Positions 55,318 through 61,895 of a stretch of DNA of 64,000 bases are shown here, in pieces. Made by a program: the position numbers and the translations under genes. Within the stretch, counting starts at the first letter, position 1; each line of letters begins with the position of its first letter. The notes beneath the pieces were generated by a model. It did not search any database. It was given only the letters and a program-made list of their open reading frames with translations, and had not been told where the DNA came from. The stretch is taken from NCBI RefSeq assembly GCF_902859625.1, contig NZ_CADIJX010000003.1, positions 186,001 to 250,000 of the forward strand, given 5' to 3'. Origin of the DNA: Achromobacter pestifer (GTDB taxonomy: Bacteria; Pseudomonadota; Gammaproteobacteria; Burkholderiales; Burkholderiaceae_B).

Positions 55318-55968
55318 ATGAAACAGCCCGTATCGGCAGCAGCACTATGGATCGCGGCATTGATGCTGATCGCTCCCGGCGTGCATGCGCAGAGCATTGA
55401 GGATCGGCTACGCACGGAGTTGCGCAGCACGACCGGGAAGTTGCAGCAGATCCAGAGCCAACAGGCGCAGCTCACCGCCGCCAAGGCCACGGCCGAGGCG
55501 GAGCGCGATGCCGCGAACAAGGAACTGGCGACGTTGCGTGCCCAGGCGGACAGCTTGCGCAAGCGTGTGGACCGCCTGGAAGGCGATCAAGAGACGGTCA
55601 AGCGCCAGGCGCAGGCACAGGTCGCCAGCAGTCGCGAGCAAGCCACCAAGGTGCAGTCCGCCTTTCAGACCTTGGAGGGGCAAGCCAGAGCGTTGCAGTC
55701 TGAGGCGGCAACGCTCAAGACGCAGTTGACCCAGCGGGACGGTGAGTACCAGGTATGCCTTGCCAAGAACCAGGAGATGTACAGCGCCGGACGTGAGCTG
55801 TTGACGGCCTACGAGTCCGTTGGAACGGGTGACCTGTTTGCCGTTCGCCAGCCGTTTTCCGGCCGTGCACGGGTGCTGTTCGATGAAAAGGCCCAGGAGT
55901 TCGGCGACCGGCTCTACAAGAGCCAGGTGGGCGCGGGCACGCCACCGGATCAACCGGCCGGGCCATAG
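55318..55968 (+). CDS. Periplasmic coiled-coil protein
   Basis: 216 residues. A signal peptide (ALWIAALMLIAPGVHA) is followed by a continuous coiled coil from about residue 25 to 140 (LRSTTGKLQQIQSQQAQLTA, RAQADSLRKRVDRLEGDQET) and a short C-terminal globular part (YQVCLAKNQEMYSAGRELLT). GTGGAGG lies upstream of ATG 55318. It lies in the same operon as the porin, and a role as a periplasmic spacer or scaffold is inferred. No enzymatic motif is seen. Confidence 0.85.
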   Translation: MKQPVSAAALWIAALMLIAPGVHAQSIEDRLRTELRSTTGKLQQIQSQQAQLTAAKATAEAERDAANKELATLRAQADSLRKRVDRLEGDQETVKRQAQAQVASSREQATKVQSAFQTLEGQARALQSEAATLKTQLTQRDGEYQVCLAKNQEMYSAGRELLTAYESVGTGDLFAVRQPFSGRARVLFDEKAQEFGDRLYKSQVGAGTPPDQPAGP

Positions 55969-56023
55969 GTCGCCGTAGCGGACAGGCCTGGGTTATGACC
56001 AACGAATTTTTGAGGAACGATTA

Positions 56024-56614
56024 ATGACAGAAGAGATCAAGCTGATCGAGTCGCTGAGCATCGAGCAATTGCAGGAACTGCTTCAGTCCATGGGCTACCG
56101 GGTGACGGTCTCCGAGCGCGAAGGCGCGCGGCAGCTGCTCAGTGCCACGCAGGGGATCGGGTTCTCAGTACGACCTGGAAACCCCGGGCAGGCGCCGAGC
56201 GAGTTCATCGATTACACGCTCAGTTGTCCACTGCACGTTCAAGGCGATATTCCGACCGGTCTGGTCGAGAGCTGGAATATCCGCAAGCGCTTCGGCCGTC
56301 TGGCGCAACAGGCGTCTTTCCTGGTGTTGGAGAAGGACGTGATCGTCGCCGGTGGGGTGAGCCCCAAGTACCTGCGGGCGACCACCGAGTTGTGGGACCG
56401 CTTGATGCAGGAACTGGTGCTCTTCCTGAAGGACTACGTGTCGAACAACGCGGTCGCCGCTGCACCGTCGCAGCCGGGCGACGCCGCCCCTGCGGCTCCG
56501 GGCGTACAGCCGACCGAAGGCGAGGCGGCACCGCTTCAGGAGCCGAGTGGCGGTAAGGAGAAGGACAAGGCAGGCAAAGACAAGGCAGGCGCAGACAAGG
56601 AGACGGCCCAATGA
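56024..56614 (+). CDS. YbjN-domain protein
   Basis: 196 residues without a signal peptide. Residues 1-145 match the YbjN/type III-chaperone-like fold (IESLSIEQLQELLQSMGYRV, FIDYTLSCPLHVQGDIPTGL, WNIRKRFGRLAQQASFLVLE). The tail is a low-complexity Ala/Pro/Lys stretch (KEKDKAGKDKAGADKE). YbjN-like proteins are often chaperone-like or regulatory. In this operon a cytoplasmic chaperone for an exported partner is plausible but unproven. It overlaps the next gene by ATGA. Confidence 0.85.
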   Translation: MTEEIKLIESLSIEQLQELLQSMGYRVTVSEREGARQLLSATQGIGFSVRPGNPGQAPSEFIDYTLSCPLHVQGDIPTGLVESWNIRKRFGRLAQQASFLVLEKDVIVAGGVSPKYLRATTELWDRLMQELVLFLKDYVSNNAVAAAPSQPGDAAPAAPGVQPTEGEAAPLQEPSGGKEKDKAGKDKAGADKETAQ

Positions 56615-57549
56615 TGCAACGACGGGGCATCTTCTCGGGGCACGCGCTTCTCGGCGCCGTGGCCCTGCTGGGCGCGATGCACGCGCCGGTCGCGGTGGCC
56701 GCTGAGCCCGCTCAGTCGGCCGTTGCCGTATCCGGCTCCGTGTCGGTCGGCCGCAGCGAAGTGCAGGACTTCGTCGCGACCCTGCCGCCGGAGCAGCGTC
56801 AACGCCTGTCGGAGAATCCACAAGCGCTGGAGCAATGGGTGCGCGGGCGCCTGGCCGACAAGCTGCTGATCGCGGAAGCGACTGCGCAGCAGTGGTCACA
56901 GCGGCCGGAGATCGCCCGGCAGATCGAGGCCGCCACGTGGGAGATCGTCGCGCGCTCCTATCTCGCTTCGGTGAGCCAGGTGCCCAGCGACTATCCGTCC
57001 GATACGGAATTGACCGCCGCCTACAACCGGGTCAAGGGGAACCTCACCAAGCCGGCCAGCTACCGCATCAGCCAGGTCTTCATTTCGGCGCCGGTGGGCG
57101 ACCAGGGCGGCGTCGCCGCCGCACGCAAGACGGCAGACGAGGCGGCGCAGAAGGCGCGGCGACCGAAGGCCGATTTCTCCAAGTTGATCACCGAGTACGA
57201 AAAAGGAGCGGAGGCGCCGGCTGCCGAGACCGGTTGGGTGACGCTGGACCAGCTCCTTCCGGAAGTTCGGCCCGTGGTGGCCAAGCTGAAGGCAGGCGAA
57301 GTTTCCGAACCGGTGCAATCGCCAGCGGGCTTCCACGTGCTCAAGCTCGTGGAGTCGCGCGAAGCACAGCCGGCGACTTTCGAGGAAGCAAAGGAAGGGC
57401 TCAGGGCGCGCATGAAGCAGGAGCGTCAAGGCCAGATCGCCCGCGCCTATCTCGATGGTCTTGCCAACGGCGCCGCAGTCAAGGTGGACGGGCAGGCCAT
57501 GAAGAACGTGGTGGACGCGGCCACGGCCGCTTCGGGGAGCAAACGATGA
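56611..57549 (+). CDS. Periplasmic parvulin-type peptidyl-prolyl isomerase
   Basis: 312 residues. The signal peptide (LLGAVALLGAMHAPVAVA) is followed by a SurA/PpiD-like N-terminal helical region and a parvulin domain (residues about 150-250: ISQVFISAP, FSKLITEYEKGAEAPAAETG, KAGEVSEPVQSPAGFHVLKL). It speeds proline isomerisation and probably acts as a periplasmic chaperone, here for the exoprotein or barrel proteins of the cluster. A comparable gene (PA0699, from memory) lies in the P. aeruginosa cluster. Confidence 0.92.
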   Translation: MMQRRGIFSGHALLGAVALLGAMHAPVAVAAEPAQSAVAVSGSVSVGRSEVQDFVATLPPEQRQRLSENPQALEQWVRGRLADKLLIAEATAQQWSQRPEIARQIEAATWEIVARSYLASVSQVPSDYPSDTELTAAYNRVKGNLTKPASYRISQVFISAPVGDQGGVAAARKTADEAAQKARRPKADFSKLITEYEKGAEAPAAETGWVTLDQLLPEVRPVVAKLKAGEVSEPVQSPAGFHVLKLVESREAQPATFEEAKEGLRARMKQERQGQIARAYLDGLANGAAVKVDGQAMKNVVDAATAASGSKR

Positions 57550-57583
57550 CCCGGCGTCGACCCTTCTTCTGCGGAAGATAGGC

Positions 57584-58081
57584 GTGCAGTCGTTGAGCAC
57601 GCTCCATCGGCGGGTCCGCCGGCTGTGGCATCGAGGATGGCACGCAGTCGTAAGTGGCGTCATCGGCGTCGGGGTGTCCGGTGCGCCGCAGGCTGCGCCA
57701 TCCACGCCTGTCACGACTGTCGGGGTACCGAAAGAATGGATGGCCTACGCCGGTCAGGTGAAAGCTCGGATCGAGACGGCCCTATCGACGCTCGACGACA
57801 CGGTGACGCAGCGGCTGCGTGCGGCAGAGCCCCAGGCAGGGGCGGCGCAGTCCTGGGTTGCCCGGGTGTGGGTGGATCGACATGGGACGTTGTCTGGACT
57901 GGAACTGGACGAGCAAGCCGGCTCAGCCGTGGAGCGGGAGTTGAGGGCGTTGCTGGTGGGGATGCCCATCGGAGAATCGCCGCCCGAGAAACTTCGCCTG
58001 CCGATCATCATGCGCCTCGATTGGACCGAGGCGCCACCGCCGGGCAACGCCGAAGGCACGCCGCCCGTGGTGCCGCACTGA
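57584..58081 (+). CDS. Second TonB-C-like periplasmic protein
   Basis: 165 residues from GTG 57584. It has a weak N-terminal hydrophobic segment (GWHAVVSGVIGVGVSGAPQA), probably a signal peptide or anchor, and a C-terminal domain resembling TonB C-terminal folds (SWVARVWVDRHGTLSGLELD, VERELRALLVGMPIGESPPE). No proline-rich spacer is present. It is last in the exbB-exbD-tonB operon. It may be a short partner of the larger TonB-like protein, or a TonB-fold adaptor. Confidence 0.75.
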   Translation: MQSLSTLHRRVRRLWHRGWHAVVSGVIGVGVSGAPQAAPSTPVTTVGVPKEWMAYAGQVKARIETALSTLDDTVTQRLRAAEPQAGAAQSWVARVWVDRHGTLSGLELDEQAGSAVERELRALLVGMPIGESPPEKLRLPIIMRLDWTEAPPPGNAEGTPPVVPH

Positions 58082-58407
58082 CGAGCAGAAGACGGTGGGG
58101 CCGCGGGTCAACGAAGGAGTTTCGGACTGACGGGCCGTCAGCGCTGAACGCGACAACGCGTGATCCACGCTGAAATGCAGGCATTGCGCCGCAAGTCACG
58201 AGCCACCCGACTGCCAAAGTTCGGTGAACCGGGAAAGCAAACGAAGGCTGTCGAAGCCGCTGGGCAAGTCCCTGACTGGACTTACCCAGGCAATAAATAG
58301 CGGGTAAGAAGGTGGATCTGGTAACGCCCCAGAACCTGAGCCGCCCTGTCGAGAGACGTTGGCCAGACTGCCAACGGAATTCTGGGTTGTTTTCGGAGGA
58401 TAACTGC
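58082..58407. other. 326-bp intergenic stretch after the TPS/TonB operon
   Basis: No supported gene or clear terminator. The frame of the next gene runs upstream to 58312 but without a binding site. It must carry the promoter of the MNT-HepT-like gene. Confidence 0.4.
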
Positions 58408-59088
58408 ATGCACCCAATACGCGTCTTTCTCAGAAATCGACAGGAACTGGAATCTATTGCCCTGTCGCACCACGCCTGCAACTTGCGTGTCATCGGTCTG
58501 CCCAATCGCGACAGCGAGGGCGTTCTAAGCGGCGAACTCCGAGTGATGGTGGACCCCGACCGCTGTATGACCGAACTCGACCTGAAGTCGGCCGAAGCTG
58601 CGCTATCCGCCGTCGTGGGACGTGTTGTGCAACTCGTTGCTGCTCTGCCGTCACAGGCGTTGGACCGAGCCGATATGCCCGACGAGGACATGGACGCGGA
58701 GCAAGTACACGATGACATGGACGAGGAGAACGACAGCGAAGATGCGTTTCTGCCGCCCTGTGTGGATGCCTTGGCCAGCGCGATCGCCCAGATCCAGATG
58801 TACATCCGGGACTGTGACAGGGAGGACTTTCGGGATGACCGGTTACGCCAGGACGCAGTGGCGCACAACCTCAGTGCTATCGCCCACGGTGTGCTGGGTT
58901 TGCAGGATCTTCCCGGGTTCCAGCCCTACGAACCGGTGTTGAATCCCTGGCTGCACTACTGCTGGGATTTCAGCTGGCTGCCCATGGATAAGGTCGATCT
59001 GGACGAGGTTTGGGAGATCATCCACCAGGATCTGCCACAGTTTGAAGCCGATTTGGCGCGCATCAGATCGGAACAATTCAGCGAATGA
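58408..59088 (+). CDS. Degenerate MNT nucleotidyltransferase-HepT-like fusion protein
   Basis: 226 residues from ATG 58408 (CGGAGG upstream). Residues 1-85 follow the MntA antitoxin fold (FLRNRQELESIALSHHACNL, RVIGLPNRDSEGVLSGELRV), but the catalytic GSxxRG...DxD pattern is lost. An acidic linker follows (MPDEDMDAEQVHDDMDEEND). Residues about 125-222 follow the HepT/DUF86 fold (FRDDRLRQDAVAHNLSAIAH, LHYCWDFSW, VDLDEVWEIIHQDLPQFEAD), where the toxin's RX4-6H motif keeps the His but lacks the Arg. It probably is an inactive, repurposed single-chain relative of the HepT-MntA toxin-antitoxin pair. Confidence 0.6.
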   Translation: MHPIRVFLRNRQELESIALSHHACNLRVIGLPNRDSEGVLSGELRVMVDPDRCMTELDLKSAEAALSAVVGRVVQLVAALPSQALDRADMPDEDMDAEQVHDDMDEENDSEDAFLPPCVDALASAIAQIQMYIRDCDREDFRDDRLRQDAVAHNLSAIAHGVLGLQDLPGFQPYEPVLNPWLHYCWDFSWLPMDKVDLDEVWEIIHQDLPQFEADLARIRSEQFSE

Positions 59089-59123
59089 ACTGATGGCCGA
59101 AAGGGGAGATGCCGTTCGGCGGC

Positions 59124-59582
59124 TCACGCCTCGCGGGTCAATCTTTCCAGCAACCGGCGCAACGCTTGATTGACCGCCTGCGCTTCCGACGCGCTGAGGC
59201 CGGCTTCGTCTTCGATGTGCACTTTCTTTGCAATTTCGCTGGCCTGCTGCAACACGTATTCGCCGCTGGGGGTAAGCGTCGCAGCCATCAAGGTGCCGGG
59301 CTTGGCCGTTTCATCGCGGCGCACATGCCCGAGGCGTGCCAGCCCCTCCACGAGTTTGCCGGCGCTTTGCGGGGTAATCAGCAGTGCGCGTCCCAGCGCC
59401 GCCGACCCGATACCAGGTTCGGCGTCAATGTTTTGAAGCGCCCTGAACTGGGAGGCGGTGATTCCGGCAGACGCGCGCAATTCCTCCTCGACACGTCGTT
59501 GCATGACGTGCGCCAAGCGCAGGACGGTATAGCTCAGAGAGTTGTCGAAGCTCTCGTTGCCGGAAGGACGGGGTGGCGACAT
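59124..59582 (-). CDS. MarR-family transcriptional regulator
   Basis: 152 residues with the MarR winged helix (residues about 40-110: ASAGITASQFRALQNIDAEP, GSAALGRALLITPQSAGKLV, ARLGHVRRDETAKPGTLMAA). It acts as a dimeric repressor released by small ligands. Two perfect palindromes (CCATAAG-N4-CTTATGG) lie just upstream in the gap to the divergent phdA-like gene, strongly suggesting that it represses itself and that gene. Confidence 0.92.
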   Translation of the reverse strand: MSPPRPSGNESFDNSLSYTVLRLAHVMQRRVEEELRASAGITASQFRALQNIDAEPGIGSAALGRALLITPQSAGKLVEGLARLGHVRRDETAKPGTLMAATLTPSGEYVLQQASEIAKKVHIEDEAGLSASEAQAVNQALRRLLERLTREA

Positions 59583-59612
59583 TCATAAGCGGCGCATACG
59601 TAAGGGTTGACA

Positions 59613-59630
59613 CCATAAGCCCGCTTATGG
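59613..59630. promoter_or_regulatory. Operator palindrome 1 (probable MarR site)
   Basis: CCATAAG CCCG CTTATGG, a perfect 7-bp inverted repeat with a 4-base spacer, 31 bases upstream of the MarR start. Confidence 0.75.
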
Positions 59631-59638
59631 CCTACTAA

Positions 59639-59656
59639 CCATAAGTCACCTTATGG
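59639..59656. promoter_or_regulatory. Operator palindrome 2 (probable MarR site)
   Basis: CCATAAG TCAC CTTATGG, identical arms to palindrome 1, with centre-to-centre distance 26 bp. It is 46 bases upstream of the divergent gene at 59702. Confidence 0.75.
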
Positions 59657-59701
59657 TCGGGCGCCCGGATTGCCCGCCGCTACCATCCACTGCGGGAACT
59701 C

Positions 59702-60397
59702 ATGGAGACCACGAACAAGGGCAGTCGCAGCCCTCTTGACCCACACGTCTCGAAGGTCAGCTTGTTGGACGTCGACATGAATGTGTCGAAGGTCTTCGCG
59801 ATGGCGCGCAAGCGTCCCATCACGGTGTTTCGGTACCGTTCGCCCTACGCGGTCATCGTGTCTCACGACACATGGGTGTGCACGACTAAACCGTCTGCCA
59901 TCGTCCCGCTGCGTTCCCCCTTGGTTCCGCTCAATGACGCCATTGAGCATGCGCAGCAGACCCAGGCCTGGTCATTCGGGCTCACTGCGGTTTTCCCGCG
60001 ACTGCTGCTCGAACCCGCCACCATCGCTCGCGCCCTGATGCTTCAGGTGCTCTATTCGATTCCGACCGAAGCGACGCTGCACGACCAGCTCACTTTCAAT
60101 CGGGCTTTTCGATGGTTCGTCGGCTTGCATGGGGAGACGCCCGTCTGGGACAGCGGACCGTTCGTGCAGGATCTGCGAACGCTCCTTGAAGACGACAGAG
60201 CGGTCGAGTTGTTGTTGGAGTTGTTGCAGCGCGCGATGCCCGTGATCACCAGCCCGGAAAGCGACTTCAAGTTGAACATTGCGCTGGCTCGCGCCTGGGC
60301 GTTGCGCCATCCGCGGCTGGACAAGCGTGTACCCAGCCAGGCGTCGCACGATGGTCGCTTATTCCTGATGCCCCACCCGGGACCATCGGTCGCGTGA
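59702..60397 (+). CDS. Second PhdA-like protein with transposase-derived domain
   Basis: 231 residues. Residues about 26-60 resemble Phd/YefM (MNVSKVFAMARKRPITVFRY, AVIVSHDTWV). Residues about 108-140 resemble the IS5-type transposase N-terminal domain (ARALMLQVLYSIPTEATLHD, FNRAFRWFVGL). It shares architecture with the protein at 47842 but is clearly diverged. No DDE catalytic part and no terminal inverted repeats are seen, so it is not an intact transposase. It is divergent from the MarR gene with shared operators. ATG 59702 is used, and ATG 59777 is an alternative that would keep the Phd part. Confidence 0.6.
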   Translation: METTNKGSRSPLDPHVSKVSLLDVDMNVSKVFAMARKRPITVFRYRSPYAVIVSHDTWVCTTKPSAIVPLRSPLVPLNDAIEHAQQTQAWSFGLTAVFPRLLLEPATIARALMLQVLYSIPTEATLHDQLTFNRAFRWFVGLHGETPVWDSGPFVQDLRTLLEDDRAVELLLELLQRAMPVITSPESDFKLNIALARAWALRHPRLDKRVPSQASHDGRLFLMPHPGPSVA

Positions 60398-60740
60398 CCT
60401 GTCCATGGCGTTGGGCCATGATTTTGCTTCCCACCTGCATGGAAAGGACGACGTTATGGACTCAAACTGTCACGTCGTCAACGTCGATCGTCCATAGCTA
60501 TCAACACACGGCTGGGTAGGGCCGCCTTGTATGGACGCCGGAGGCGTGGGTCATGGAGTGCGCAACGACCTCCGAACGGCGCATCGCTGGCACCCCTGCC
60601 TCAATCCAAAGCCTCCCCCGGCAGGCCCCTCGAAAACAGCGGGCTTGGGACGTCCGTGCACTTGCTGGATTGGCAGCTTGGGCCGATCAGCGTAGCCTGA
60701 GGGAATTACATCCGCGGCCAGGCCCGGCGACACTACTTCT
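60398..60740. other. 343-bp stretch without a supported gene
   Basis: Short frames are present on both strands but none has a ribosome binding site with recognisable protein content. No terminator or repeat stands out. Confidence 0.4.
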
Positions 60741-61436
60741 ATGAACCCTGACCTCATTTCCGCACTCATCGGCGGCGCCTCCGGTATCACTTGCGCGGTC
60801 ATCACGGCCAAGATGACTACTAGGGCGAGCAGGAAGGAAATCGAACGAGTCAACGCGATCAATGGGGCGTACCTCGCTTCGCACATCGCCCCCGCACTTC
60901 GCGCCTATGCGGCAACATGCCTTTCAGTCAGCTACGACGATGGGTACTCCGAAGGACGCCCTGCAGGCGAAAACGGAACGGCCCAAGCCACGGTCACTTC
61001 GCCTGCTTTTAAGCCATCGGATTTCACCGTCGAGTGGAAATCGCTTCCAAGCAACCTTATGACCGACATACTCACCTTTCCCGAGTATGCGCACTCGGAA
61101 GCGAGCGTGCTGAACGACGAGTACGGCTATGACGACCCCCCCGATTACCCGCAGTTTTTTTCCGATCGGCAGCGCATCTACGTCAAGCTCGGGCTGAAGG
61201 CGCTCACGCTTGCGGAACGTCTTTATGAGCACGCCAAGATCGAGCCCCACGACCAGGGAGCAGACATGCGGGTGCGGCTGTCGGAACGCCAGGCAGAACT
61301 GGAGACCAAACGTGCAGAGCGGGAAGAACGTATTGCGAAGCACCGGGCGAATGAAAACGATGTTTTCGCCTCGTCTATCGCCTCACCGCCCGTTCTCGAT
61401 CAACCGCAGGCGTCTAAGCTACTCGATCTCAGCTAG
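60741..61436 (+). CDS. Hypothetical membrane-anchored protein
   Basis: 231 residues. The N-terminus is one probable membrane helix (LISALIGGASGITCAVITAK), followed by a soluble domain with no family recognised. A basic/acidic helical stretch near the end (RLSERQAELETKRAEREERI) is likely a coiled coil. The form recalls small membrane proteins of mobile-element cargo. It is followed after 4 bases by a further small frame. Confidence 0.6.
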   Translation: MNPDLISALIGGASGITCAVITAKMTTRASRKEIERVNAINGAYLASHIAPALRAYAATCLSVSYDDGYSEGRPAGENGTAQATVTSPAFKPSDFTVEWKSLPSNLMTDILTFPEYAHSEASVLNDEYGYDDPPDYPQFFSDRQRIYVKLGLKALTLAERLYEHAKIEPHDQGADMRVRLSERQAELETKRAEREERIAKHRANENDVFASSIASPPVLDQPQASKLLDLS

Positions 61437-61440
61437 ACAT

Positions 61441-61662
61441 ATGAGGCCCCATACCTCTCTGCAGGCGACCCTGACCGTCGAAGAAGTCGAACGACTAGCG
61501 CTGGAGGTGCGGCAAGCCCTTGCCGCCGCGAAAGCGAGCGGCGATGTCGTCTTGATGGACTACGACTCGGAGTATCTGAAGAACAAGCTCTGGACCAAGA
61601 CGATCAAGCCCCGCATTCTCAGACGCGACAGCAGAAGTGATCATGCCGCCGCTGGATGCTGA
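61441..61662 (+). CDS. Hypothetical small protein
   Basis: 73 residues from ATG 61441, 4 bases after the previous stop. The first 50 residues have ordinary coding character (LTVEEVERLALEVRQALAAA, DVVLMDYDSEYLKNKLW), and the end is less so. No family is recognised. It is probably co-transcribed with the membrane-anchored protein. Confidence 0.5.
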   Translation: MRPHTSLQATLTVEEVERLALEVRQALAAAKASGDVVLMDYDSEYLKNKLWTKTIKPRILRRDSRSDHAAAGC

Positions 61663-61759
61663 AAACGTCGTTTTGACCACCTACCTGCTGTGGCCTGCAG
61701 GAGAGGTGGTCGAATCGCTAGCCCGATTTATCGAACGCGCCACCACACCGAGAGCTTGA
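61643..61759 (+). CDS. Possible 38-residue protein
   Basis: A short frame overlapping the previous one in another phase, with coding-like content (PPLDAENVVLTTYLLWPAGE, VVESLARFIERATTPRA). It could be a separate small protein or the true end of the previous gene after a frameshift. Low confidence. Confidence 0.3.
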   Translation: MPPLDAENVVLTTYLLWPAGEVVESLARFIERATTPRA

Positions 61760-61895
61760 CCTTCTACATGACGTCTCCGCCAAGCCTGTACTCCTATAGC
61801 CCACGGTGCGCCGCGGAAAATTTTCGTGGGCGTCACCGACCTCGGCCTATGTCCCGTAGGAGCCTTCGGAAGGGAATGCCGCGAGATTGAACGGA

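Noticed and set aside
61690-61890. 66-codon plus-strand frame before the SMC-like gene
   Set aside because: Arg/Ser/Pro-rich, without a binding site; it reads like non-coding high-GC DNA.
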